Assembly: GCA_033032865.1 (NCBI GenBank)
Contig: JAWHQI010000024.1
Coordinates: 2,790,001-2,854,000, forward strand
Direction of reading: 5' to 3'
From: Dactylorhiza incarnata
Lineage: Eukaryota; Streptophyta; Magnoliopsida; Asparagales; Orchidaceae
DNA: 64,000 nt
Shown: in pieces, positions 10,614-22,847 of the stretch
Position numbering within the stretch: position 1 is the first letter of the stretch
How the letters are laid out: each line of letters starts with the position of its first letter
The notes under the pieces: model-generated
The model's input: the letters and a program-made list of their open reading frames with translations, nothing else
Told to the model about the DNA's origin: nothing
Databases searched by the model: none
Position numbers and translations under genes: made by a program

Positions 10614-11917
10614 TGAAAGTGCACAATTAACCTCACTAGAATTCTCTAGAGGGGGGGTGAATAGAGATTTAAAAATTATTTTGTGCAAAGTTAATATGTA
10701 TATGTGTATGATCACAGATTAGAGCTTCCTACACACCAACAAGAATTAAGCAAGAAAATAAAGTAAATGCAAGAAAATAAATCACAGCACAACACAAGAA
10801 AATATAGTGGTTCCCCAAACTTTGGGTAGTCCACTCTTCTACCCCCTTGGTAGGAATTCACTATCTTGCACTGAGTCTTTTGATAAGGAGACTCTTAGAA
10901 CCACCCTGAGTCTTTTGACAAGGAGACTCTTAGAACCAACTGAGTCTTTTGACAAGGAGACTCTTAGAACCAGTACACTGAATTTTTTGGAGAGAGATTC
11001 TAAAAACTCTTTTACAATGTTTAAGTGAGAAAGAAAGAAAGGAGAAGAAATAAAAAACAAGAAAGAATCTTCTTCCTAGCAAGAAGATTGGAAGCACAAG
11101 AAGTGAATTGAATCTTTCTTCTATAGAGAGAAGAAGATTTGAAGCCTTTCTCTCTTTGTGAGAGATATCAGATTTTGCAGCAGTATGACTTCAGAAGCAG
11201 AAGAAGAAGAAGTGCTTGAATGTTGCTGCAGAGCTTTTTCTCAATTTCTCTCTTTTCTCTTGGGAGCTTTTCCTCTATTTCAAATGTGTGTGGTAGATCA
11301 CTCCCCTTTATTTTCTGCCGACCTCCTCTTTATTTATAGCTATGTTAATTCAACATAATACTATAGGAGGATAATCAATTAGCAGTTAGAGAGAATAGAA
11401 AGAAAAAATGTTTCCATAATGTTTATTTCTGTAGAAGGAAAGAATGAATTCTGATTTCAAATAATATCCAAAATAGAGTTAATCAGATTAGCCAAGAATC
11501 AAATAGAAGGAAAGAATGATTCAGAACGGCTATAAAATATTAACATTATTCCATACAAATCAGATTTACTGAAAGAAGGAAAGAGATCTGGCGCATATTT
11601 AAGTCTGTCAAATAAATCGACGTGCGTCGATTTCCATTCGACGCAAGCGTCGAGTACATCCTGTCTGGACGTCGAGAGGTGAATAAGGAAGGTGCTTCGA
11701 CTTCACTAGTTGCGTCGACTAGAAATCAGAGTAACGTCGACAACACATACGTCGAAATCTTCCTAGAGTTACTTCGACTTAATCTGAAAGAGACGTCGAC
11801 TATATTTCGACGTTGCGTCTAACACTATTCGACGCATATTTACTTAGCCTTGTTTTTCATTCTTGGAATTCATATTTGACTCATTTTCAGGGGTTAAGAG
11901 AAATCATTTTCCCAACA
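10614..11917 (-). mobile_element. 3' LTR of element E
   Basis: Reads TGTTGGGAAAATG...CTTTCA on the minus strand. It lies 39 bp from the oppositely oriented 5' LTR of D, which makes a long inverted repeat. The polypurine tract (AAATAGGGGGAGAT on the minus strand, 11918-11931) follows it. Confidence 0.9.
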
Positions 11918-12092
11918 ATCTCCCCCTATTTGTCTTAACCCTTCTTAGAGAGAAATTAACATATAATTAACATAGCAAAGCATTTGTAAAGATAATGAAG
12001 ATTTCACACAATCAGAAGAGAATATATAAACAAACTTCATGTTCAGACCAATCACAAAGTAAAGTATGTGAAACATTGTTTTCAAGTATTAT

Positions 12093-13779
12093 TCAGGAGG
12101 AGTAGGAGGAGTTTTTCTTTTTCTCTTGAATACTATTGTGGATTGCTCTTTCCCAGTAGCAGGTGATTCCCTCAGCTCCCCCTGCCCCTGACTCCTGAGC
12201 CCCTTCTTCAGCCATCACAACATCAGCTTCATTTCCTTTTTCAGTTTCAGCAGCTGGTTCATTTTCTTCTTGATTTATAGCAGTATTCAATTCTTTCTCA
12301 CCTTCTTCCTTTTCAGCCTCATTTTCTGCTCTGCTTCCCTCCCCTTGCAGTAGTACCACTTGGTCTGCAGCCTCTCTTGCTATGCTGAGTACCTCAATTG
12401 TTTGTTCATCAATATGGAGCTCAGGTACTAACTCATTCCCAATTGTCTTGAGCAGTGCAAGGCTGTCAGATTTTGAAGAAGAAGGGGATTTGTGAGAAGG
12501 AGATTTAGGATTGGAGGGCTGATTTTCATCTAGATTCTCCCCCTTCTTGACCTTCTTGGCCAAGGAGGTTAAGAAAGACTTAGTCACTCTAGAGGAATAG
12601 AGAGATGACTTCAGATCTTGCACAGAGGCACTGACCCCATCTATTTGGGTGTGCCTGTGAAGGATGGAGGAATGAATCTGGGAGCAATTCTCATCTAGCA
12701 TTTCTTAGAATCTTTGAGCTGTGGATTATATGCACTGGGTGATGAGAGCCTCAGTGGATTCAGATGGTTCATGGTGTGAGAGATGATGAGGTGATGGTGG
12801 AGGAGGAGGAGAGGGTAGTCTATTATCTGGATGAGGTGTATCTGAATGAGGAGGTGGAGGGATAGAAGAAGGCTGAGTAGGTGATTGAGGAGGTATTGGT
12901 GAGGATGATGCTGGGACAGAAGATGTGACTGTTTGAGAAGGAGGAGGATGAGCAGGAGAGATAGGAGGAGATGGAGTATTTTCAGGGATGGAACCAGGCT
13001 TGGGAATTTGCCTGGTCCATTTGGAGAAGAGGGCAATGGACATCCTCTTTCCAGGAGGGATAGGAATTCCTTTTGACCTGCAGAGATCAGGGAAGGAATA
13101 GAAGAGAACCTGACTCATGATTCTCATATAAGCATTTTCCTTGTGGGAATATTTGGAGGCTATCATTTTGAGAAGACAGCTGGCCCAATCCACCTTCTTC
13201 TTCAGCACAAGGGCCCCCATGATGTTCAGCTGCTGTTTGGGCACTGCATCATGGGCTGAAATCTTGCATAGCAGTATCTTCCCTACTATATCTGCCAGCA
13301 ATCTGTACTCATCTGAAAAGTCTATCTTTTTCAGATGGATTGGTCTGTCTTTTGAGAATTTCATGGTGGAGAGCATATGCTTGATTTCATCAGGTGTGAG
13401 GTCAATGGATTCATCACCTAATAGGGGGATAATTAAGACTTATTTAGTCATTCTTCTCAAACTTATTTTCTTCCCCTTTTTCATTTAAATAAGGATGATA
13501 TTAGGATATACCTGATGGAAGATCAAAGGTGGCCCTAACATGTTCTGCTGAGATTGAGACAGGTGTCTCATATAGTGTTCCCTAGATTTCTCCTTGTTCA
13601 GATATCTGAACATGAGTCAGCAGCTCTGTGAGCTCTGTTTCCAGTAGCTTGCACCTTGTGGAGATGAGTTTGTCTAATCCAGCTTCTGTGAAGAGAGCAA
13701 TGATGCTCTTGTAGTTTTCTGCGGCAGCCTGGAAGGACTCAAGGTCAATGTCGAACCCAGAATTTATCTTTGGAGCCAT
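12093..13779 (-). pseudogene. ORF2 of element E, one intron, three stops
   Basis: On the minus strand exon 1 (13779-13512, 268 nt) starts MAPKINSGFDIDLESF. A 94-bp intron (13511-13418) begins GTATATCC and ends CCCTATTAG. Exon 2 runs to 12093. The protein has an N-terminal helical domain, a middle block containing LCRSKGIPIPP, a Pro/Ser-rich stretch, a helix that looks like a coiled coil (IDGVSASVQDLKSS) and an acidic tail. Exon 1 has TAG at 13582, and exon 2 has two TAA codons between TQCI and MLDE (about 12704-12731). I do not recognise the family. It takes the place of pol and recalls the position and composition of the env-like ORF of Sireviruses, which is an inference only. Confidence 0.65.
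13418..13511 (-). other. 94-bp intron in ORF2 of element E
   Basis: The donor CAG|GTATATCC and acceptor CTATTAG|GTGATG match those of D. Splicing joins LPSG to DESIDLTPDE in frame, while reading on meets a stop at once. Confidence 0.75.
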
Positions 13780-13979
13780 TGTAGATCAGTGGGAAAGAGA
13801 GAGAAAGAGACGGCTGGACGGAGGAAAAGGAGAATAAAAGATGCAAAGGTCGTGAAGGTTTCTAACTGAAGAGTCTATTTAAGTCAGGTGAAGCTTCGAA
13901 ACAGGACTCAATTCGAGGCTTATTAGGTACTTCAGTGGATGTGACCGAAAATGATTCAGCCTTGCCGCTCGTTTTTATG

Positions 13980-14145
13980 AAGTCGACGTTACGTCGAGTG
14001 GGATTCGTCGTGAGCATCGATATAGTCTGCTTTGGGATGAAGAGATTTCTAGTCGATGTACGCGTCGATAATAGTCGACGTATGCGTCGATTATGCCTAT
14101 TGATCTGAGTCGTCGACGGTGCGTCGATTATAAGTCGACGTGACT
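13980..14145. repeat. CGTCGA inverted-repeat cluster, gag-ORF2 spacer of E
   Basis: About ten CGTCGA/TCGACG words lie in the noncoding spacer, matching the cluster at 20402-20575 in D. Confidence 0.85.
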
Positions 14146-14255
14146 TTTAATTTTTCAAAACAGCTCTATGTGCTTATTTCTTTTTGTCTCTTCCTATTCC
14201 TAAAGGTTTCTAAGTCAATTTTGGACTGATTTTCTTTTACATATAATTTGATTGA

Positions 14256-16494
14256 TTATGCCAACATTGTTTGGCCGGGTTTGTTACATATATAGCATTT
14301 GATTGTCTTAGAGTTGTAAGGATTTGATTTTAGAGAAGGATAGAAGTGTTGATTGGGATAGGAATATTGTTTAGAGTAGAAATTTTGATTAGGATGAATG
14401 GGTCCTGAATAGGGGTTTAGATGAGAGATTTTTGAAGGGAAGACATTTACGTTGCTCTGAATATGTGTGCGTCGATATCGATTCGACGCATGTTGATAGT
14501 CGCATCGATTTCTATTCGGCGCTTTCTCCAGGTGGCGTCGATCTGATTTCGATGCGTAAAAAGAGTTGCGTCGATTGGAAGTCAACGTACTTTTGTTTAA
14601 GCGTCGAGAAGAGATCGATGCATCTGAGAGGTTGCGTTGAGTAGATGTCGACGCACTATTATGCATGCGTCGATATGAAGTCGACGCAACTGAATCTTCA
14701 TAGATTTTTACTATTCCTTTTCCTGTTTTTACTTCTTTATGAGTTGTTTCTCTTGGTTTAGTTATCTCTTCAGATGAAGTTTGTGAGTCATCAGCTGAAT
14801 AATATGATGTATCATCAATTTCCTTGGAGAGGTGTTCTTTCTTATGTTGTGATTCTTTTTCTTGGTTGTCAAATTTGACAGGTTTAGTGAATTTTACAGG
14901 GCTCATCCAAGCAGGTTTGTTGGATGGAATTAGGCTGATTGAGGGATCATCCCCTAGCCCAAGATTCTTGCGTCTTTTTGTTTGTTTTTCAGTGATCTTT
15001 TCAAGAGTTTGACTTCTCATTTTTATTGATTCTTCAAAGGCTTTTGCCTGGGTTACTTTATCCTTAAGGAACTGATTTTCTATTCTAGCCCTTTCTATTT
15101 CCTTTTCTATTCTGCTAGCTATTGATTCATAATCTTTAAAGGATTTAATTTCTGTGTTTCTCTGGTTTTTAGCTACATTGATTTGTTCTTTTAGATCTTT
15201 AATTTCTTTTGTTGCTTTTAGTTGATCTAGATACATTCTCATAAAATCATTTCTAAAGTTATCACTTTGAAAATCTATTTCATCAAACATGCTTACCTCA
15301 TCCTCATCCTCAGATTCCTCTATGAGAATGAGGTTCTTTTCTTTTTCATCATCAGAAGATATGCTTTCTTCTGATCCTGTTTCACTCCATGATTTATCAT
15401 CATTCTTTGAGTCTTCAAAGGCCATTAAGCATAGGTCTTCTTGCCTAGATTCTTCATTGTCACTCTTAGAGGATGAACTATCCTCAGAGTTTGTTTCACT
15501 CCAGACTTCTGCAATGAAGCCTCTTTCTTTTTTCTTCCCCTTTTTCTTCTGATCTTTCTTTTTCAGATCCTTTTCTGTTTCAGCATTCTCTGGACATTCT
15601 GGGGCAATATGTCCAGGTTTCCTGCAAGAATAGCAAATAATTTCTTTAGTGGGGGTTTTGTCATACCTTGGTTTTGACTCCCTCCTTTTTGATCCATCTG
15701 TCTTGACCCATTTCTTTAATCTTCTGGCCAAGAAACTGAATAGTTCTTCTTCAGTGACAGGGGTTCCTCCTTCTATTGCCTTTAGAGCAATGTTCCTGCC
15801 TTTTGAGGAAATTGGAGTGTTTTCTCTTCTTTCCTTCTCTTCTCTAGTTTTCAGCAATTGCTCATAGGATCTGAGTTTTCCTAAGAGAGCATCTGTTGAA
15901 ATCTCTTTTTGTCCTCTTGTGTCTCTTATTGCCCATATTCTTGAGTCCCATGAACTAAGGAGACTCATTAGCAATTTGTCATTAATCTCAGTGAGAGAGA
16001 TTTCTCTGTCCAAGTCTCTTAGTTGATTGATGATCAGACTGAATCTGTCATACATTTCAGAGATGCTTTCTTCAGCCTTCTTTTGGAAGTTCTCATATTG
16101 AGAGATCAATAGAGCCTTTTTTATCTTTCTTTTCATCAGCACTTCCTTCCACCATCTTTGTGAGAGCATCCCAAATTTCTTTGGATGATTCACAGTCAAC
16201 AACCTTTTGAAAAATGTCATCTGAGAGAGTTGAGACAAGTATGTTCATGGCCTTTAGATCATATGTTCTTGCCTTCTTTTCATCTTCTGTCCACTCAGAT
16301 CTTGGAACAAGTGTTTGTGTGACATTGCCATTTGCATCCTTTCTATAAGGCTTTGGGGGACCTGTCATAGTAATATTAAACAAGTCAGCATCAATGGAAT
16401 TCATATAAATTCTAATTCTTGTTTTCCAAACTGCAAACTTTTCAAGATTGCACATTAGAGGTGTGGTGGAAGCATAATCTTTGATTTGTGCCAT
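14256..16494 (-). pseudogene. gag of element E, one frameshift
   Basis: It starts MAQIKDYAS at 16494 on the minus strand. In order it has a copia-type gag domain (LEKFAVWKTRIRIYM, then KEIWDAL, YDRFSLIINQLRDL and LLMSL), a first CCHC knuckle CYSCRKPGHIAPECP, Lys-rich and acidic Ser-rich stretches, a coiled coil (FRNDFMRMYLDQLKATKEI), and a Ser/Arg-rich region translated from the CGTCGA motif cluster. The second knuckle starts CYICNKPG and is broken: compared with D an 8-bp deletion between two GCCA words removes its His and shifts the frame. A frameshift near 16115 separates the first 130 residues from the rest. Gag forms the particle that packages the RNA. Confidence 0.85.
14440..14695. repeat. 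CGTCGA inverted-repeat cluster inside gag of E
   Basis: The same motif as in the LTR, here within the open reading frame. The counterpart in D is at 19800-20030. Confidence 0.85.
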
Positions 16495-16582
16495 ATGATA
16501 AAATAGTTTTGAAAATATATATATATATATGAGAGGTAGGATCTTTTTGATCAAGGAGTTATCCTTTTTAGATCAACCTCGC

Positions 16583-16594
16583 TTTGATACCAAT
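16583..16594 (-). promoter_or_regulatory. primer-binding site of element E
   Basis: ATTGGTATCAAA on the minus strand, next to the LTR; initiator-Met-tRNA type. Confidence 0.8.
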
Positions 16595-17916
16595 TGAAAG
16601 TGCACAATTAACCTCACTAGAATTCTCTAGAGGGGGGGGGTGAATAGAGATTTAAAAATTATTTTGTGCAAAGTTAATATGTATATGTGTATGATCACAG
16701 ATTAGAGCTTCCCACACACCAACAAGAATTAAGCAAGAAAATAAAGTAAATGCAAGAAAATAAATCACAGCACAACACAAGAAAATATAGTGGTTCCCCA
16801 AACTTTGGGTAGTCCACTCTTCTACCCCCTTGGTAGGAATTCACTATCTTGCACTGAGTCTTTTGATAAGGAGACTCTTAGAACCACCCTGAGTCTTTTG
16901 ACAAGGAGACTCTTAGAACCAACTGAGTCTTTTGACAAGGAGACTCTTAGAACCAGTACACTGAATTATTTGGAGAGAGATTCTAAAAACTCTTTTACAA
17001 TGTTTAAGTGAGAAAGAAAGAAAGGAGAAGAAATAAAAAAAACAAGAAAGAATCTTCTTCCTAGCAAGAAGATTGGAAGCACAAGAAGTGAATTGAATCT
17101 TTCTTCTATAGAGAGAAGAAGATTTGCAGCCTTTCTCTCTTTGTGAGAGCTATCAGATTTTGGAGCAGTATGACTTCAGAAGCAGAAGAAGAAGAAGTGC
17201 TTGAATGTTGCTGCAGAGCTTTTTCTCAATTTCTCTCTTTTCTCTTGTGAGCTTTTCCTCTATTTCAAATGTGTGTGGTAGATCACTCCCCTTTATTTTC
17301 TGCCGACCTCCTCTTTATTTATAGCTCTGTTAATTCAACATAATACTATAGGAGGATAATCAATTAGCAGTTAGAGAGAATAGAAAGAAAAAATGTTTCC
17401 ATAATGTTTATTTCTGTAGAAGGAAAGAATGAATTCTGATTTCAAATAATATCCAAAATAGAGTTAATCAGATTAGCCAAGAATCAAATAGAAGGAAAGA
17501 ATGATTCAGAACGGCTATAAAATATTAACATTATTCCATACAAATCAGATTTACTGAAAGAAGGAAAGAGATCTAGCGCATATTTAAGTCTGTCAAATAA
17601 ATCGACGTGCGTCGATTGCCATTCGACGCAAGCGTCGAGTACATCCTATCAGTACGTCGAGAGGTGAATAAGCAAGGTGCGTCGACTAAGGTGCGTCGAC
17701 TTCACTAGTTGTGTCGACTAGAAATCAGAGTAACGTCGACAACACATACGTCGAAATCTTCCTAGAGTTACTTCGACTTAATCTGAAAGAGACGTCGACT
17801 ACATTTCGACGTTGCGTCGAACACTATTCGACACATATTTACTTAGCCTTGTTTTTCATTCTTGGAATTCATATTTGACTCATTTTCAGGGGTTAAGAGA
17901 AATCATTTTCCCAACA
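16595..17916 (-). mobile_element. 5' LTR of element E
   Basis: 1,322 bp, nearly the same as 10614-11917. One length difference is a short block in the CGTCGA cluster near 17680, showing copy-number change of the motif. Confidence 0.9.
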
Positions 17917-17992
17917 AACTCCTTGATCAAAAAGATCCTACCCCTTATATTTATATATATATATATATATTTCTCTAACAATTATTTTTCAC

Positions 17993-20322
17993 ATGGCACA
18001 AATCAAAGATTATGCTTCCACCAGACCACCAATGTGCAATCTTGAAAAGTTTGCAGTTTGGAAAACAAGAATTAGGATTTATATGAACTCTATTGATGAA
18101 GATTTATTTAATGTTATCTTGACAGGTCCTCCCAAGCTTTATAGAAAAGACTCAAGTGGTGAAGTGACTCAAACACTTGTCCCAAAGGCTGAGTGGACAG
18201 TTGAAGAGAAAAAGGCAGGAACATGTGATGCAAAGGCTGTAAATATTCTGGTCTCAACCCTCTCTGATGAAATCTTTCAAAGGGTGGTTGATTATGAATC
18301 AGCCAAAGAAATTTGGGAGGCTCTCATAAAGATGGTAGAAGGAAGTGCTGATGAAAGAAAAGATAGGAAGGCTTTAATGATCTCTCAACATGAGAACTTC
18401 CAAAAGAAGAGTGAAGAAAGCATCTCTGAGATGTATGACAGATTTAGTCTGATCATCAATCAACTAAGGGACTTGGATAGAAAAATCTCTCTTACAGAAA
18501 TCAATGACAAATTGTTGATGAGTCTCCCAAGCTCATGGGATTCAAGGATATGGGCAATAAGAGACACAAGAGGACAAAGGGAAATTTCAACAGATGCTCT
18601 TTTAGGAAAACTCAGATCCTATGAGCAACTGCTGAAAACCAGAGAAGAGAAGAAGAGAAGAGAAAACACCCTAACTTCTTCAAAAGACAGGAACATTGCA
18701 TTAAAAGCAACAGAAGAAGGAAGCACTATCACTGAAGAAGAACTATTCAGTTTCCTGGCCAGAAAATTCAAGAAATGGGTCAGGACAGATGGATCAAGAA
18801 GGTGAGAGTCAAAACCAAGGTATGACAAAACTCCTACTAAAGAAATTATTTGTTATTCTTGCAGGAAACCTGGACATATTGCCCCAAAATGTCCAGAAAA
18901 TGCTGAGACAAAGAAAGATCTGAAAAAGAAAGATCTCAAGAAAAAGGGGAAGAAGAAAGAAAGAGGCTTTATAACAAAAGCCTGGAGTGATACAGACTCT
19001 GAGGACAGCTCCTCTTCTAAGAGTGACAATGAAGAGCCTAAGCAAGAAGATCTGTGCTTGATGGCCCTTGAAGGATCAAAGAATGATGATGGTGCTAAAT
19101 CATGGAGTGAGACAGGATCAGAAGAAAGCATATCTTCTGAAGAAGAAAAAGAAGATAGTCTTATTCTCATAGAGGAATCTGAGGATAAGGATGAGGTAAG
19201 CATTTTTGATGAAATAGATTTTCAAAGTGATAATTTCAGAAATGATTTTATGGGAATGTGTCTAGATCAACTAAAAGCTACACAAGAAATTAAAGATCTA
19301 AAGGAACAAATTAATGTGGCTAAAAACCAGAGAAATAGAGAGGATAAATGCTCTAAAATTTTTGAAGTAAACATCATAGAAAAGGAAGTAGAAAGGGCTA
19401 GAATAGAAAATCAGCTCCTTAAGGATAAGGTATCCCAGGCAAAAGCCTTTGAAGAATCAATAAACATGAGAAGCCAAACTCTCAAGGAAATCACTGAACA
19501 ATAAACAAGGAGACATAAAAATCTTGGTCTAGGGGCTGATCCCTCAACCAGCCAAGTTCCATCCAACAAACCTGCTTGGATGATCCCTGTAAAATTCACA
19601 AAACCCATCAAATCAAACCAAGAAAAAGACTCACTAAATAAGGAAGAAGACTCCCTCAAGGAAATAAAACAATTTGATGAAACATCATATTATTCAGCTG
19701 ATGACTCTCAAACTTCATCTGAAGAAGCAACTAAGCCAAAAGAAACAATACATAAAGAACAAAATCAGAAAAAGGGAAAAAGAAAATGTGTGAAGATACA
19801 GTTGCGTCGACTTTATATCGACGCATGAATGATAGTGCGTCGACTTTTACTCAACGCAACCTCTCAGATGCCTCAACCTCTACTCGACGCTTGAATAAAA
19901 GTACGTCGACTTCCAATCGACGCAACTTTTTCCATGCGTCGATATCAGATCAACGCTATCGAGAGAAAGCGCCGAATATAAATCGAAGCAACTATCAACA
20001 TGCGTCGAATAGATATCGATGCACAAAAATTCAGAGCAACTTAAATGCCTATTCTCCAAAAATCTTCTATAATTCCCATTCAGGATCCATTCATCCTAAC
20101 CATGATTTCCATTCTAATCAACACCTCTATCCTAACCAAAATTTCTACCCTAAACCTGTTAACCAAAATTCCCATCTTAATCAAACCTTCTATTCTAATC
20201 AACCCTTCTATCCTTCTCTAAACTCAAATTACCATAAGAATAAGATAATCAAGTGCCATATATGTAACAAAACTGGCCACCTTGCCAAACAATGTTGGCA
20301 CAACCAATCAAACTATCTGTAA
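17993..20322 (+). pseudogene. gag of element D, two stops and one frameshift
   Basis: ATG 17993 gives MAQIKDYAS and the same domain order as in E: copia-type gag domain, CCHC knuckle CYSCRKPGHIAPKCP (about 18850-18895), Lys-rich and acidic Ser-rich stretches, coiled coil, Ser/Arg-rich part, and a second intact knuckle CHICNKTGHLAKQC near 20250-20295. The frame is broken by TGA 18803-18805, by TAA 19502-19504, and by a shift near 19790, after which the last part is read at 19786-20322. E has sense codons at both stop positions, so the damage came after the two copies separated. Two zinc knuckles around a coiled coil are unusual for a plain gag. Confidence 0.85.
19800..20030. repeat. CGTCGA inverted-repeat cluster inside gag of D
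   Basis: GCGTCGA and TCGACGC words alternate at short spacing within the coding frame and are translated into a Ser/Thr/Arg-rich stretch. Confidence 0.85.
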
Positions 20323-20763
20323 AAATTAGTCCAAGACTGACATAGAACTAGGAAGAGATAAAAAGAAATATACACCTAAAATTCTTCAAGAAAATCAAAA
20401 GTCACGTCGACTTCTAATCGACGCACCGTCGATGACTCAACTCAATAAGTAAAATCGACGCATACGTCGATTACAATCGACGCATACGTCGATACGAAAC
20501 CCTAAACATCTCAACGCGGGTTGTATCGACGCTTACGTCGAATTCCACTCGACGTAACGTCGACTTCATAAAAACGAGCGGCAATGCTAAAATATTTTCG
20601 GTCACATCCACTGAAGTACCGAATAAGCCTCGAATTGAGTCACGTTTCGACGCTTCACCTGACTTAAAAAGACTCTTTAGTTAGAAACCTTCACTACTTT
20701 GCATTCTTCATCCTTCTTGCTTCTTAGTTCAGCCAGTTCCTCCTCTCTTTCACTAACCTAAAA
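20323..20763. other. gag-ORF2 spacer of D with CGTCGA cluster
   Basis: Noncoding. It contains the CGTCGA/TCGACG cluster at 20402-20575. The last 100 bp before the ATG are pyrimidine-rich and could be a leader for a separate ORF2 message. Confidence 0.7.
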
Positions 20764-22635
20764 ATGGCTCCCAAGATAAACTCTGGTTTCGACATTGACC
20801 TCGACTCCTTCCAAGCCGCTGCAGAAAATTATAAGAACATCATAGCTCTCTTCACTGAAGCTAGATTGGACAAACTCATCTCCACAAGATGCAAGCTCCT
20901 GGAAACAGAGCTCACAGAGCTGATGACTCATGTTCAGATATCTGAACAAGGAGAAATCCAGGGAACAATCTATGAGACACCAGTCTCAATCTCTGCAAAA
21001 CATATCAGGACCACCTTTGATCTTCCTTCAGGTATATCCTAATATTATCTTTGTTCAAATAAAATAGGGAAAGGAAATCAATTTCTAAAGAGTAACCTTA
21101 TAAGTCTTTATCATTCCCCTATTAGGTGATGAATCTATAGACCTCACACCTGATGAAATCAAGCATCTGCTAACCATCATGAAGTTTTCAAGGGATAAAC
21201 TAATCCATCTAAAGAAAATAGATTTTCTGAGGAGTATAGACTGCTAGCAGATATAGTAGGAAAGATACTACTATGCAAAATTTCAGCCCATGATGTAGTT
21301 CCCAAGCAGCAACTGAACATCATGGGGGCCCTTGTGCTGAAGAAGAAGGTGGACTGGGCCACATGGTTGCTCAAAATAATAGGCTCCAAATACTCACACA
21401 AAGAAAATGCATATATGAGGATTATGAGTCAAGTACTCTTCCACTCATTCCCTGACCTCTGTAGGTCAAAAGGAATCCCCATTCCTCCAAGGAAAAGAAT
21501 GTCAATAGCCCTATTCTCCAAGTGGACCAGGCAAATCCCTAAGCCTGGTTCCATTCCTGAAAGGACTCCCTCTCCTCCTAACTCTCCTGCTCATCCATCT
21601 CCTCCTCCTTCTCCTCAAAGAGACAATTCTTCTCTACCACCATCATCCACTCAAATAGTCTCTACCACCCTCACAACTCCTACTCTACCTACCTCTTCTC
21701 AAACACCTGCTCCTCAAACAGCAGTTTCTCCATCTCCTCCTCCTCCTCCTACTTTCTCATCCTCTCCACCTCCTTTATCACCCATACCTCATGTATCAAC
21801 TAACTTCTCTCCAGCTTCATCACCACCTCCACCACTCTCTCCTCATCACCAACCACAACATGAACCATCTGCATCCACTGAAGCTCTCCTCACTCAGTGC
21901 ATTGCATCAGCAGCTCAAACATTCCAAGCAATGTTGGATGAGCACTGCTCCCAGATTCATTCCTCCATCCTACACATGCACACCCAAATAGATGGGGTCA
22001 GTGCCTCTGTGCAAAGTCTGAAGAACTCTCTCTCTTCCTCAAGAGTTACCAAGTCTTTCTTAACCTCCTTGGCCAAGAAGGTCAAGAAGGGGGAGAAGCT
22101 AGATGAAGAGCAGCCCTCCAATCTTAAATCTCCCTCACACAAATCCCCTCCTTCTTCAAAATCTGACAGTCTTGCACTGCTCAAGACAATTGGAAATGAG
22201 AAAGTACCTGAGCTACATATTGAAGAACAAACAATAGAGGTACTCAATATAGCAAGAGAGGCTGCAAATCAAGTGGTACTATTACAAGGGGAGGCAAGCA
22301 GGGCAGAAAATGAAGCTGAAAAGGAAGATGTGGCAGATGGTGAGAAAGACAAAGAAACTGAAACTCAGGGGGAGCTGGATACTGCTATGAATGAAGCTGA
22401 AAATGAAAAAGGACAGCCAGATGCTGTGTTGGCTGAAGCTGAAGCTCAGGTGGAGCCAGATGCTGTTTTAACTAATGCTGAAATAGAAATAGAAGGCTCT
22501 GAAGTTCCATTCCAGGGGGAGCACACCACTGTGACTCAGGGGGAGCTGAGGGTACAATCTGCTACTGAGAAAGAGCAACCCACCAAAGTATTCAAAAGAA
22601 AAAGAAAGACTCCTCCTACCCCTCCTGAACAGTGA
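20764..22635 (+). pseudogene. ORF2 of element D, one intron, one frameshift
   Basis: Exon 1 (20764-21031) starts MAPKINSGFDIDLDSF. The intron is 21032-21125. Exon 2 begins in frame with DESIDLTPDEIKHL, loses one base in a T-run near 21220, and is open again to TGA 22633-22635. The protein has an N-terminal helical domain, a block with MGALVLKKKVDW and LCRSKGIPIPP, a Pro/Ser-rich region of about 130 residues (21540-21850), a helix (IDGVSASVQSLKNS) followed by KKVKKGEK, an acidic Glu/Ala-rich region and a basic end FKRKRK that could act as a nuclear signal. No polymerase or protease motif is present. The family is not recognised. It stands where pol would be. Confidence 0.7.
21032..21125 (+). 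other. 94-bp intron in ORF2 of element D
   Basis: GTATATCC...CCCTATTAG, exactly as long as in E. Reading through it meets TAA three codons after the donor, while splicing restores the frame. Confidence 0.75.
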
Positions 22636-22833
22636 TTGAAAATAATGCTGATATACTTTACCTTATAATTGAATACTACACATGAAGTCTGTTTATATAA
22701 TTCTGGGAAGCTTGTTTATATGATCTCTCTTTCTAATTTCTCTTCTGATTGTTTGACATATTTCTGTTCTATATAATTGCCCTGCTGAGTTGATTAAATG
22801 CTAGTACAATTTCCCTCTAAATAGGGTTAAGAC

Positions 22834-22847
22834 AAATAGGGGGAGAT
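22834..22847 (+). promoter_or_regulatory. polypurine tract of element D
   Basis: AAATAGGGGGAGAT directly before the 3' LTR, also present in E. Confidence 0.8.

Larger units (their letters stand above)
10614..17916 (-). mobile_element. element E: second copy of the pol-less family, nested in D
   Basis: A complete 7,303-bp element in the opposite orientation to D, with a perfect target duplication AACTC (10609-10613 and 17917-17921). LTRs are at 10614-11917 and 16595-17916. Internally it has the same plan as D: gag, motif-rich spacer, intron-containing ORF2, polypurine tract. It too has no pol. Two copies with the same gene order and the same lack of pol show that the family moves in this form. 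Confidence 0.9.

Noticed and set aside
18795..18812. Possible splice donor (AAGGTGAG) at the first stop of gag of D
   Set aside because: It fits the donor consensus, but E has no such site and no acceptor that would skip the stop in frame was found.
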